Origin: Thozetella sp. PMI_491
Lineage: Eukaryota; Ascomycota; Sordariomycetes; Chaetosphaeriales; Chaetosphaeriaceae
Reading direction: 5' to 3'
DNA length: 56,178 bases
Assembly: GCA_021432635.1 (NCBI GenBank)
Contig: MU270149.1
Coordinates: forward strand, 1-56,178
Part shown: positions 38,403 through 48,853 of the stretch, piece after piece
Layout of the letters: each line of letters begins with the position of its first letter
Position numbering within the stretch: position 1 is the first letter of the stretch
Notes under the pieces: generated by a model
Seen by the model: only the letters and a program-made list of their open reading frames with translations
What the model was told of the DNA's origin: nothing
Database searches by the model: none
Position numbers and translations under genes: made by a program

Positions 38403-39389
38403 ATGGAAAGCCCTAGAAAGGTCGTTTTAATCACTGGTGGTGAGTTGCCATGCAATAGCTTAAAATCAATGCCATACGATCACTCGCTCCTCCGAGCTAC
38501 GCTTACACTTACCAGGCAATACCGGCATCGGGCTCGAGGTGGTGAGAGCTCTTGCCGCATCCGCTAGTCCTTATGACATTGTTATCGGATGCCGCACAGT
38601 CTCCAAAGGCGAAGATGCCATTGCGACCGTCAAGCAGGAGCTACCAAGTACAGTCTCATCCTTCAGCACTGTGCAGGCGGACCTGAACTCTGACACGTCG
38701 CTCGAGGCCGCCGTAGAGAGCCTGGCGGCCAGGTTCGGACGGCTAGACGTTCTTATCAACAACGGCGGCGCTCAGTTTGACAAGGCGCTGAGTGACGGCA
38801 CGATGAGCATCCGCGCGGCTTTTAATGCCTCGTGGGACACCAACGTGACGGGCACTCACGTCCTGACGACGCTGGCCATCCCCTTGCTCCTCAAGTCGGC
38901 CGACCCCAGGCTCTTGTTCTTGACGAGCGGCATGGCCTCCTTGGTCGAGACGGAGCGTCTCGACAACCCTCTATATCAGCGCATCAATGGGAGTCCTGAC
39001 AAGGGGTGGCCTAAGACGAGCAATGGTGTCGGCATGGCGTATCGCAGCGCCAAGACGGGCCTCAACATGATGATGCGCGAGTGGTCCAGGCTCCTGCTCA
39101 ACGACGGGGTAAAAGTGTGGTCTATTTCGCCCGGGTTCTTGGCCACGGGGCTCACGGGTACTGGCGCTGAATCGATGAAGAAGGTGAGTGCTTGCTCAGC
39201 GAGTGGTTGTCGGTCGATCAACCAGACTTTCCTGCCGTGCATAAACGGATGGCTAATACTATCTTGTCTACGCAGATGGGAGCCAAGGACCCCTCTGAAG
39301 GTGGCAGGTTCATCAGGGATGTTGTCGAGGGCAAACGCGATCAAGATTCCGGCAAGGCAATCAGGGTGGATATGATCCAACCGTGGTAA
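38403..39389 (+). CDS. Short-chain dehydrogenase/reductase, 272 aa
   Basis: Exons are 38403-38439, 38516-39183 and 39276-39389, joined by GT-AG introns of 76 and 92 nt with matching phase. The first intron splits the cofactor loop: VVLITGG joins NTGIG, the TGxxxGxG nucleotide-binding motif. Further SDR signs are VIGCRTVSKGE (NADP-type Arg position), VLINNGGAQFD (the NNAG block), LLFLTSGMAS with the catalytic Ser near residue 147, and YRSAK with Tyr near 187 and Lys near 191. SPGFLATGLTG is the usual C-terminal loop. Length is normal for the classical SDR family, which reduces carbonyls or oxidises alcohols with NAD(P)H. It has no signal peptide and is probably cytosolic. It is divergent from the Zn2Cys6 gene; the substrate is unknown. 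Confidence 0.92.
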
Positions 39390-39769
39390 GCTATAAAAGG
39401 CGCATTTAGCTCCAGGGAAGGGCCACGAGTTGAAATATATATGTATCCTATTATATCGCGGGATGCTAGCATAGATAAATATAGCTTCCTGAGGCGTTCC
39501 ATACCGCCTTCCGGTTGATTTCAGTTGCAAAAGGCTCGCGCAAAGTCTCTTATGACAAGCTGATTCCTCGAGAAAGCCCTTGAATTAGAGAGAGGGTTAC
39601 TTGACTCGTTCTAGCACTGGATTGTCTGCTTGTACAAGACTTTTATCTATACTAGATTTCATATCGCTGTTTCAGATTAGAGAAGTCGATTATAACACTT
39701 AAAAAAAGATCTCTTATCTGGTCGAAGGTTATATTACACTGCTCAAAAAAAAACAAAATATGATGAATT
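39390..39769 (+). other. SDR downstream region
   Basis: Contains the presumed 3' end and terminator of the SDR gene. No gene recognised. Confidence 0.4.
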
Positions 39770-40215
39770 CTAGACGTTATATGATTAGCTTGCGAGCTTT
39801 TTACTTCATTTAAAAGTAATTCTCCACGCTATAATTAGCAAAAGAAAGAATTAGACCCTAGCTCCTTTTCCAACTAGCTTTAGTGTAATACCACGGTATC
39901 AAGCACCCGGGAGGGGTCACTGGTGTAGGCAAGGAGTTGGGGGAAAAGGCAACTGTATTCTCAACCGTAACTGTGCTGCTAGACTGACGCTTGCACGATG
40001 GAAGTCCTCCTGCAGCGCGGCGTACTTAGACGGGCCGTTTATAGAGCTAACTCAGAAGGCTACTGGATTGGGCACGGAATAACCCCGGTTTCCACCTGTA
40101 GTACAGTGGTTACCCAATTGTACGGAGTAATAAGCATCTTATTACATTTCGCTAGCTAATTTCACTAAAAGAGCTTTTATATTTCCCTCTTTATAGCTTG
40201 TTTTCCTCTTTTTTT
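39770..40215 (+). repeat. AT-rich direct repeat, copy 1, split by a solo LTR
   Basis: Two pieces, 39770-39883 and 40147-40215, align in order with 42390-42590. Shared stretches include GATTAGCTT...GAGCTTTTT, CTATAATTAGC and AAGAGCTTTT.TATTTCCC followed by CTC.TTATAGCTTGTTTT. The 263-bp solo LTR at 39884-40146 interrupts this copy. Its nature (old transposon end, MITE or satellite unit) is unknown. The two copies lie on either side of the pogo element in the same direction. Confidence 0.6.
39884..40146 (+). repeat. Solo LTR, TGTAATA family, copy 2
   Basis: A 263-bp unit with perfect ends TGTAATA and TATTACA, clearly similar over its length to 28790-29046. Both share the GGTGTAGGCAAGGAG-like part and the CTCCTGCAGCGCGGCGTAC block, with one base different in the first. 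Flanks are TTTAG and TTTCG, an imperfect 5-bp duplication (4 of 5). It is inserted in the AT-rich direct repeat. Confidence 0.82.
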
Positions 40216-40453
40216 TCCTCTTTTGTAATATTAGTTAAATTACTAACTAGCTAGTCAGCTAAATTTCTGGCTGGATTACTGAAGAATAAAACTATAAGAT
40301 ACTATCTAGATAGAGACTAGAGGCTTTAAATATTGATTTACTTTTCTATACTTAATATAGTTATAGGTAACTCTTATAAGTGCCTTTTGATTAGTATCTT
40401 ACTTTCTAGAGTGCTTAAGGCTTTTTATATTATAAAGTATTATATTCTATCTA

Positions 40454-42314
40454 ACGTAATCTATAAGCGAGTGGATCACCCAAGCGAGTGGATCACTTTT
40501 CTACCACCCCTATACTAAAAACAGCCGTATTTACATCACAATGCATTAATCGACCATACTTTTGCTATAGCTAGAGGAATTAGAAGCTGGTGCAGCCTCT
40601 GGGCACGTACGGATAGTATGGCCTGGCTTTCTATACCCCCTACAGCACTGTGGCTTTGTAGTAGCCCCTTTTGTATGACCCCCCCCACTATGTAATTCGC
40701 TGGCTAGCTGCTTATCTACATCTATTTGATCGAGTATATCTATGGCTTCCCTAATTGTAAGGGCCCTTTTAAGCCGTATATGTGTGTGTTTAGCCCTTTT
40801 ACGCTTGTTAAGTGCCTTGTTGGTCTTATAAGCCGTTGTAAGCTCCGTATGTAAAAGAGCTAGTTGGTGGGTAATGACTGTAGCCTCCTTAGCTAGCTTA
40901 TCTATAGTAGCTAGTATATGGGTGGGGGAGTTGTTTTGGTGGGCTATTATATGGCTTTTAATAAAGTCGGTTTAAGAGGTGGTTTTATATGGATTATGTG
41001 GTGTGGCTGATATCTATGTGGTGGTGGTTGTGGGGAGGTTAGGTGGTGGGGAGGGTGTTTGTAGCTGGATATCTAGCTTTGATATTACCCTGGCTGGGTC
41101 GTATGGAGCCAGACTAGCCCCTAGGAAGCTAGCTTTTATATTGGTAGGTGTAATAGCTGTAAAGAAGGCCTTATGAAAGCTATAAAAAAACTTTAGCTTT
41201 GTAATGTGGTTGATATAGGCCCTTATATAAGCCTTAATTTGCCGGCTGTACGCTTGCTTTAACGGCTTAAAGCACCCTATATCTAGTGGCTGGAGTATAT
41301 GGGAGGAATAGGCTGGCATATAAAGCGTAATGATGTCGTTAGCCTTATAATAGGCTTTAAATCGAGCCGAATGGTGGCTTTTGTGGCTATTAAGTATAAG
41401 AAGCTGGTATATACCCTTTGTTTGGCTATGTGTATGGCGATTAAAGTGTTGGATCTACTCGTAGCCTAGCTCGTTCGTAGTCTAGCTAGTTTTAGAAGGC
41501 CGGATGGCCTATTCAGCTGGTAAGCCACACTCCTTATACTAGTTGGCAAGGTGGTATTTGCCGGCTAGGATAATGAACGGGGGGATAGCTTCGCTAGCTA
41601 CACTTACGGCTTGTATAACCGTAGCCCACTCACGATTCCCTGGCTGGGCTAGTTTAGCCTTAGAACGGCTATCTGAGGTTGTAACAACCATTCCTGCGTG
41701 GATAATACCCATTAGGAAGCTAACCTCGTTAAAATTCCACTGGTCTTCATCTAGGATCCCCTATTTAGCCTTTGTATTTCGTACGAGATTAAACCACTCT
41801 TTTATAAGCATAGGATCCTCACACAAAGCTTGCTGGTAGTTGTATTTACGCGTATAACGCGTATAGAGGGCTGGTTGGCGCCGGACGAAGTTAGAGGACC
41901 AGTTTTTACCCACGGGGGGCGTGTCGCGTATCTGTAAAAGCTCGTTGGCCATATCTTCCACACCACTCAATCTAGGGGGGAACGCTTGCGTTCCTAGGTC
42001 GATTATATAGTCGACAAGCGTTTGCTCCTCTAAGTCGGTGAGTTTACGCGAGTTTGGGACTGTATCGTGTCTATAGGTCCGTCCGGTGCATCGGTTGCGT
42101 AGCGTTGAGTATGGGACCTCATATAGCTTAGATGCCTTCTGTATACTTAGCTTTCGGTCTTTTTTTAAAGCTTCAATAGCTAAGTTAACTCTAGCTTCGT
42201 TTGAAATGGAAGCCATGGCTGGTTGTGGAGGATCTAGTGGTTGAAGGTAGGAAGAACGCGTCGCGTTGATTTTGATCCACTCGCTTGGGTGATCCACTCG
42301 CTTATGGATTACGT
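40454..42314 (-). mobile_element. Fot1/pogo-type DNA transposon, 1.86 kb
   Basis: Terminal inverted repeats of about 44 bp begin ACGTAATC(C/T)ATAAGCGAG and contain the motif GCGAGTGGATCA twice. TA dinucleotides flank both ends (40452-40453 and 42315-42316), the target duplication of the Tc1-mariner-pogo superfamily. Size and internal minus-strand transposase fit Fot1-like elements. The 5' end of a related element survives at 53790-53937. Nonsense changes are few, so this copy is much less damaged than the elements of the left block. Confidence 0.92.
40546..42216 (-). pseudogene. Pogo/Fot1 transposase with a few nonsense codons
   Basis: One minus-strand frame covers the whole protein. The start is MASISNEARVN (42216), with an alternative in-frame Met at 42297. 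The N-terminus has a psq-type helix-turn-helix (KASKLYEVPYSTLRNR) and a CENP-B-type second DNA-binding domain. The DDE core follows, with ILNSHKSHHS (Asp replaced by Asn) and the block SSHILQPLDIGCF. The C-terminus has a damaged zinc knuckle (QCCRGYRKPGHTIRTC). In-frame TAG or TGA/TAA codons occur after NTKAK (41761), before AIRP, before TTNELG and after the TTTTT run near 41015. Two of them sit where Trp is normally found, so TGG to TAG, consistent with mild RIP. It is inactive as read. Confidence 0.85.
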
Positions 42315-42389
42315 TAAAGAATATTATTATACTACTTGAAAATAAATGACGAAATCGCTTAAAACTTACAGTAAAATTGCTTTTCTTTA

Positions 42390-42590
42390 TAGATTAGCTT
42401 AGGAGCTCTTTGCTCTATTAAAAAGCGGCTCTTTACACTATAATTAGCCTAAAAACAGCCTCTCTACACTGTAGCTAATATAAGCCTTAGCTTATATGAG
42501 GTATTAAACAATAGCTCTAACCTTTACCTAGCTAATCTTAGCATAAGAGCTTTTTTATTTCCCCTCTTATAGCTTGTTTTTCCGCCTCAT
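42390..42590 (+). repeat. AT-rich direct repeat, copy 2
   Basis: Partner of 39770-40215. It is uninterrupted and lies just right of the pogo element. The best preserved part is 42546-42590 (AAGAGCTTTTTTATTTCCCC and on). Confidence 0.6.
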
Positions 42591-42615
42591 AAACCCCTTG
42601 CCCTCCTCCGCCGCC

Positions 42616-43143
42616 ATGCAGCTCCCGTATCTCGCTCTATTCCTAGCTGGCACTTTTTGCCGTCCCTTCTCTCTCGTCGCTCGCTATGCCCAACTTATGG
42701 CAGAGCGGGACGTGACGAAGAGAGGTGGTAGACTTGTCCCCCACGCCTTGTACTTCAAGATTTGGATCGAGTTTAATTTTGTCAACTGCTGTAACTCGCC
42801 TGTGGTCCCAAGCGTCTGTTGTATAATCCATGATGCAGCTGCATCATCGGAAGCTTCTGGTATAATACCAAGGCTAAGCAGATCGGATATTTAGACAATG
42901 CGGACGGTAAATTCTCAGGCATGATCAGCTCAGTGAAGGCGACAGATTCAAGCCTTAATTGCTATATCTGGCAGTATGTACCCCCTCTATCATTCGCTTT
43001 ACGCCGCTAATTCTGTTCAACTCTACAGAGGCTCTAGCTGTAGTGGAGAGAGGGGTCGGCCCGTAACTTCGGACGATCGTCATGCTAATCTGAACGATGT
43101 TGGATGGAATGACAAGATCATGTCTTTGAGGTGCACTCAGTAG
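42616..43143 (+). pseudogene. Possible small secreted protein, broken or incompletely modelled
   Basis: A Met at 42616 starts MQLPYLALFLAGTF, a good signal-peptide-like sequence. From about 42840 another frame carries YNTKAKQIGYLDNADGKF and ATDSSLNCYIWQ up to a donor at 42973/42974. After a 55-nt GT-AG intron, the sequence from 43029 encodes GSSCSGERGRPV and GWNDKIMSLRCTQ, with a stop at 43141-43143. The downstream part, with paired Cys and a closing W-N-D-K-I-x-S-x-R-C pattern, looks like a small beta-rich secreted protein; a crystallin-like fold is possible. The two parts are in different frames, and I found no intron with correct phase joining them. Either a frameshift occurred or the true first exon was missed. 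Confidence 0.4.
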
Positions 43144-44018
43144 CTAACACTCTAGTCATTCCATTCAACAGATCTCTGCTTCTTCCTGGAATTATAGAAG
43201 AGGGAGTGGCAGGTGCATATTTGATCTAATTATGGAACCGATTTCTAAGGCGGTTCCGATCGTTACTGAAGTTTGCAGTATTTACATTTCGGCAAATTAT
43301 AATATTTCTCTTAAGCGTCACAAGGCGCTGCAGGTGCTGCCTGGATCCGCGTTGCCGATATTTACTTTAGAGTCCTACCACTTCTGATACCTCCTCATAT
43401 ACCGATGAAGTAACAATAGATCCCATGGTACCAGATGACGGAGGGATGACTACTCCACGGCTGTAATATTGTTATCATTTCGTGGTCCCAGACGGCCCGC
43501 CGGCGGCTTACCAGGCATAAGTTGAACTTAGATAATTATCAACTGCACCAAAGTTGTAACGGTTTTTCTCCGCCTAACGCCCCGCGAGGTGGTGGTGAAA
43601 GATGTTAACTAACAATGATGCCCAGGTTTACTGCTAAGCGGCCCCGCTTCCGCCACGTTTTGCACTGAAAGTAGTGGCTTATTAGTTGGTTTAGTTACAA
43701 GAGTCGATATTCCAAGCAACTTGGACACGAAGTGCGAACCCCCGGCAGATAATAGCCTTGGTGCCTCTCTTGCCACAGATACCTTTGAGGCGGCTAGAGG
43801 TGAGTGGAATCACCTCTGTATAAAACTATAGATCTAAAGTTAAGAGAGAAAGAGAGTAAACAGTTAAGTCATAGATCAAGATCAGCTATATCATCGATAC
43901 CAGCTCGTGGTCTTTACTTCTAGCATATACTGTTAGGTGTTCTCCCCAATCATATCGTTTTTCTCGCCCTTTGCGTGTAACGTGAGAAATCTATTAATTG
44001 TATGACTGCCTTTATGTC
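43144..44018 (+). other. Intergenic, no gene recognised
   Basis: About 0.9 kb between the small secreted-protein remnant and the 3' end of the first P450. No domain, repeat partner or RNA gene was recognised in either strand. Confidence 0.4.
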
Positions 44019-45863
44019 TCAATTAATTCTCGGTACGAACCTGATAGGTACATCCCTTACAACTCGCAAGCTCGTGTCGAACCTGGTCCCTTCCGAAAGC
44101 GCGAGCGCAGCGTATCGACGCGCCACCAACCACCCTTCCTCCTCCCCATTCAATCCATGCCTGGGATCCGTCACCAGCTCGACCGAGTGCGTCTTAAACA
44201 GCGTCGCGACCACAGCACAGACCTGGGCCAAAGCAAATCGCCGCCCGAGGCATCCACGACTACCCTCGGAGAAGGGGATGAAAGTTCCCGTTCGAAGCCT
44301 TAGGAAATTCGCTAGACCTGCCTTGATAGCTTCGTCCGGGTTCATCCACCTTGATGGGTCAAAATCCGCCGCGGCATAGGGACGCTGGCAGGGGTCATTC
44401 CTGATATCTGACCAAGAATGGCGCTTACGTTGGTCAGCGCCCCCTGACTTCTTGGGCCAGTATTTTGGATGCCGATGTGTTGCGCTTGTATTTATAAGGG
44501 CAATCAAGTTTGGCGGTAAAGGATGGCGCTGGCCTTTGACGGTGATGGAAAGCGGACCGTTGGGCAAGACGCGCTTCGGCAGGACGGGGACGACAGGGAA
44601 GAGGCGGAGGCCCTCGTTTATCACCGCACCAACGGTAGTGCGCATGAGTGCACCGAAATTTTCGTCATACGTCCATGTGTCTGGGCATGTCTTGCCTAGA
44701 AGACGATCGAGATCGCGTTGCATCGTATTCTGGACTTCGGGATGGCACGACAAAAGGAGGAGGATGGAGACAAGGAGATTGGCATTGGCTGTATGTCCTG
44801 CAAACATGAAGATAAAGATTTGGCCGATGACTTGAGCATCGGTCAACACGGGGTTAGCTTGGCCCTTGGAGGGTGCACCCGCTTGTACGAGTAGGTCGAG
44901 GAGGTCCTCTTCGGAAGACATCCCATCCACGAATATCTTGGAAACGGTGCCCTCCCTTGCACGCTTGAGCTGATCCATGATTGATCCGAGGTCTGAGTAG
45001 CACGCAGCCGCATGATTATGGGTATGAAACGGCGACAGGCGTAACATCCAGTGAGGCATCAGGAATACCGCACCCATCTTGTCCACGACCCCTTGCATAG
45101 CCAGATTATAGCTAAGCATCTTCCCACGTATTATTTTGTCTTTGGAGGCCAATGAATCGACCAGATCAGAATCGGTCTGGTAGTTAAAAACAATCTGGTT
45201 TAATATATTGAGAGAAAGCCTCGTGGACAGTGCTTATAGCTTATGATGAGCGTCTGAACGCACCAGGGCGGCAAGAAGCATCTGTGCCCCAGAGACCGAC
45301 TTGGCAAAAACGCGGCGCAGAGTGTTCTCCGAGAAGAAAGGTGCAGTGATCTTTCGATAGAGACGCGACTCGGGACCATCTGTGCCAGTCATGGTAGGCC
45401 CGTAAAGGTTCAGAAGAGCCATCAGCTCAGCTGGTTTGCCACAAGTCTCGTCACGGAATAATTGGACGTTTACTTCTGGGTCACATGTGTGAAGTATGAG
45501 CCCGCCTGGCGAGACGGTCAGGAAGGTGTCAGCTTTGAGTCGCTCAAACGGCTCATAGCCATTGTGCCAGAACTCGTTAAACGAAAGAAGTGGGAGCCAG
45601 CTCTGAGTCAGTCGCTCAGGAAGGGAATTTGCGAGTGGGACCAAAATGAATCGAGCTAGCAGCCATGGTGAGCCGAGCAACGAGCATGGTACGACCACGA
45701 AGGGCAGGCCGGTGGTTCGCGCAAGGCGAACATGCCGTACAAGACTGACGATGGACCAAAATCCAAGCGACAGAAAGCCAGCGAAGAGTATCTGGAGGAA
45801 GAGAGTCGCAGACTGGGTCACGACAGCAAAGATACCGAACATCGCACTGTCTATAGCGTTCAA
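44019..45863 (-). CDS. Cytochrome P450 with an internal in-frame TAA
   Basis: One minus-strand frame runs from MNAIDSAMFG at 45863 to the stop at 44019, about 613 aa, broken only by TAA at 45236-45234. The N-terminus has a membrane anchor (TLFLQILFAGFLSLGFW). The body has the I-helix AGHTANAN, the ExxR as EGLR, and the heme loop FSEGSRGCLGR with the ligand Cys. Sequence after the TAA (ALSTRLSLNILNQIVF) still looks like P450, and CAA to TAA is a CpA-to-TpA change as RIP makes. An alternative is a 69-nt in-frame intron from the GTGCGT donor after LLAAL to a CAG just before IVFNYQ, which would remove the stop. Class II, ER-bound oxygenase; substrate unknown. It is divergent from the P450 at 46865. 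Confidence 0.75.
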
Positions 45864-46864
45864 TACCGTGGTTGGTTTGCCTACACGCTTCCCGTTATTC
45901 CCAAGTTACAGGCGATATAGACGCGCAAGTTACCAAAGACCCTACGCTCTGCCGTAACTTGAGCTTCGACCAATGTCTTACTTGTTTCCTCGGTGGCAGT
46001 GCAAGTGTGTGCTGTGGTTGTGAGCATAAGCTCTCCCTTGTGACCAGGTACCGACCAAGAGGCTTAGTTTGGTGGCTTGAGTTTACTTCTGATGGGTGCC
46101 TACGAGTTTGAAGCCCTTATTTCAACGGCCACGTCCGACAGGGCCGGATCTGCAAGATCTGGCTGCGCTCGGCCTCTGCAAGTGAACGTTCGAGCCGGTA
46201 TACCGGGCTAATAGAGTTGACTGCCTGAATAATGATTCATTCTAAGGATGGTGCTTGGTGCAGCAGGGAGGAGAGCTGCGGGGAAAACAGGCTGGACGTG
46301 AATCATTGGCCACAGAGCATCCAATCTAGGGCCGTGGATAAGAGGGTATATGCGACAGGTTGCGACGAGGTAAGACATTAGCTGTAATGTGTCATCCAGA
46401 TACTCTCCGCATCCAACTGACATCGAGACCCCTCGATTTGCCCCGCTGAGACAGCGCATTCTGGCGCACCCATGCAGAATAGTTATTGGTTGGCCGTTGG
46501 TGGCTAGCCTTATAGCACCCCTGGACTATTTATTGCTTCCTTGAAACTGGAGATTTGTCATTCGATTGCAGATTTTGTCATCCGTCTGCTGATTTGTCAA
46601 CAAGTACGCCGCAGCTAACGCGGGGCCAGTCTTCACTGAGCAGCAGCAGAGCCGACGACCTATCCAGTGCGATACTTTGGCGCAGTGAAGCGCGTCTTTT
46701 AAGTTCTTTGTTCCGGATAGCATTTTGTTGCATCTAGCTGCAGTAGCATGCTGTGACTCAGCATGGTGTTAGGACATAATGTTAATCGAATCTTTTTAAT
46801 GAAAAACACCCGGGGTAAACTTTGACCTACGTGCTTCATAGTTGCTCCACAAGCATCTATTCAG
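45864..46864. promoter_or_regulatory. Divergent intergenic region between two P450 genes
   Basis: About 1 kb separates the start codons of the two P450s, which are transcribed away from each other, so both promoters should lie here. Three imperfect copies of a GATTTGTCA-containing unit stand close together at 46552-46605 (GAGATTTGTCATTCG, CAGATTTTGTCATCCG, CTGATTTGTCAACAAG). They could be a regulator site cluster but were only seen by eye. Confidence 0.45.
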
Positions 46865-48576
46865 ATGGCAAGTACAACTTTCCTGCTGGACGTCATCAAC
46901 GGTGTTTTCCTCCTGCCCTTTTTCGAGGAATTGACTTCACCATGGGTGCTCGCAACCATGATAGGAGCATACATGCTCCCATTTACCCTCACTCAGATAT
47001 TCGGCTACAAATATCCTGTCTTCGGTGTATCTTCCCAGCTTGAGCCAATTATAGTTTCCAACTTTCGTTTCTTCCGCCGAGCCGAGGACATCTTGAACGA
47101 GGGCTACCGTGCAGTGAGCCTACTCGGTACCGGGGAGCGAATGGTGGAGTAGACAAGCGACTGAATCTTTAACAGTGCAAAGACAAGGTCTTTCAGCTTA
47201 GAAGAGCCGACACCGACATGCTCGTGCTGCCATACAAGTATGTCGAGGACATCCGCAAGCTTCCGAACACAGTGGCAAGTCCCACTGTTGCCCATGTCCA
47301 CAATCTTATGGGCAGCTCTACGAACATGCATATTATTCTACGCAACAACTTGCACTTTCGCACTCTCCAGCTCAAACTCACTCCTAGCCTCAAGTTGCTC
47401 ACGAAGCCTATGCAAGAGGAGGTTAAATTTGCAATTGAGAAAGAGCTCACCGACTCTGAAGGTATTTGCAATTAAGATGCTCTGTGGACAGCTCTGGTAT
47501 CTGACTCTTGTGCATTAGGCAGGTGGGTGACAATAAAGCCGTACCATACTATTCTCGACCTTGTTGCTCGTGTAAGCGCTCGTATATTTCTTGGCAAGCC
47601 GTTTTGCCGCAATCCGGAGTGGCTCGAGATTTCCACGCAATTCACCGAGAATTTGTTTGTGTCTTTGGTCTTCTTGAGACTCTTTCCGATGTGGACCCAC
47701 GGCTTTCTCAGCTGGTTCATACCATCGTCGTACAAGGGCACCGCATATATCAGGAAGGCCAAGACGCTGCTTGTTCCTGAGATCAACCGCCGACGCAGCG
47801 CGGAAATCCAGGGACAAGTTGTTTCAGACAAGTTCAAACACACACTTCTGTCGTGGATGATGGAGATCGCTACACCTGAAGAGGGCGAAGCATCAGCCCT
47901 TGCCCACCTCGAGGTCGTGATGTCACTCGCATCGATACACACCTCTCAGATGAACGCGGTGCACTGTCTCTACGATCTCTTGGCCCACCCGGAATATCTT
48001 GAGCCGATTCGAGAAGAGATCCGTGCCATGGTAGCCGAAGCAGGTCCTTGGATGAACTGGGAAAAGCCCCAGTTCTCGAGGCTGCGTAGGCTCGACTCGT
48101 TCATGCGTGAGTCGCAGCGCTTCAATCCACCCACTTTACTATCCATGCACCGTGTACTACTCCGAGAGGCTAGGCTATCGGACGGCATGGTCCTGCCAAA
48201 GGGTTCCCATATCAGCATGCCAGTCAACGCTATTCAAAACGACCCGGAGGTGACACCTAATCCCGAGAAGTTTGATGGCTTTCGGTACTACTATCTACGC
48301 CAAGGCGATGGCCAAGGCCATATGCACCAATTTTCGACGACACAAGACCGGATTCTCAATTTCGGGCACGGCTCTAATGCATGCCCGGGGCGCTTCTCTG
48401 CCAGCCTCGAGATAAAAATCATCCTCGTGCGTCTGTTGATGGACTATGAGTTCAAATTTAAGCATGGCAATGTGCGCCCGCCGAATTTGCGAGCGCACGA
48501 GTTCATTTTTCCAAATCCCGACGCGGAAATATTTATTCGCCGCCGACCCGCTTCAGAGAGATTACAGCTCTACTAA
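46865..48576 (+). CDS. Cytochrome P450, 530 aa, intact
   Basis: Exons 46865-47113, 47176-47461 and 47519-48576 join in phase across GT-AG introns of 62 and 57 nt. The N-terminal part has a hydrophobic anchor (SPWVLATMIGAYMLPF). Then come FQLRRADTDMLVLP, KLPNTVASPTVAH and a long catalytic half. I-helix region: LASIHTSQMNAVHCLYDL. ExxR: FMRESQRFNP near residue 373. Heme loop: FGHGSNACPGR with Cys near residue 466. The closing block FPNPDAEIFIRRRP is typical of fungal P450s of the ent-kaurene-oxidase/CYP503-like type, which act in terpenoid and indole-diterpene pathways; this subgroup is my inference. It is ER-bound and needs a reductase. It is divergent from the other P450, which suggests shared control. 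Confidence 0.9.
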
Positions 48577-48616
48577 GTTTCGCCCCACGGAGTGAAGAAA
48601 TCTGAGAGGTTTTAAG

Positions 48617-48691
48617 GAAAGGGCATTTCCTTGTCAAGGAAGGCAAACATGTAGCTGCTAGGTATTAATATATCTAAAATATACTATTTAC
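48617..48691 (+). repeat. 75-bp dispersed repeat, copy 1
   Basis: Shares GAAAGGG.ATT.CC, the core AAACATGTAGCTGCTA and TATCTAA.ATATACTAT with 55926-56001. In both places a Gypsy-2 LTR lies just downstream: directly here, and about 85 bp away at the other site. Its identity is unknown. Confidence 0.6.
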
Positions 48692-48853
48692 CTGACCACT
48701 GGACTTACGCTGCTTCAACGGCCCTACCTATGAACTGGACCGCAAGGTGGTGGTATTTGTTCCGCGCTGTGGCTACTAGGCTACGGAGTGTATGGTGGTG
48801 GTGTTGTGTGTGGGTTGTTCCGCACGTGCTCTGCTTCATTTTCCTCGTTCTCA
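48692..48853 (+). mobile_element. Truncated Gypsy-2 family LTR (3' third)
   Basis: About 162 bp matching the last third of the LTRs at 7566 and 21181, ending TTCTCA at 48853. It keeps GC-rich sequence such as TTCCGCGCTGTGGCTACTAGG, split here only by eye, and matches 1-95 closely. The first two thirds of the LTR are missing and no internal element sequence adjoins, so it is an isolated fragment. Confidence 0.8.

Noticed and set aside
45165..45233. A 69-nt intron as the preferred model for the first P450
   Set aside because: It would remove sequence that looks like P450 coding sequence, so it is kept only as an alternative to a nonsense codon.
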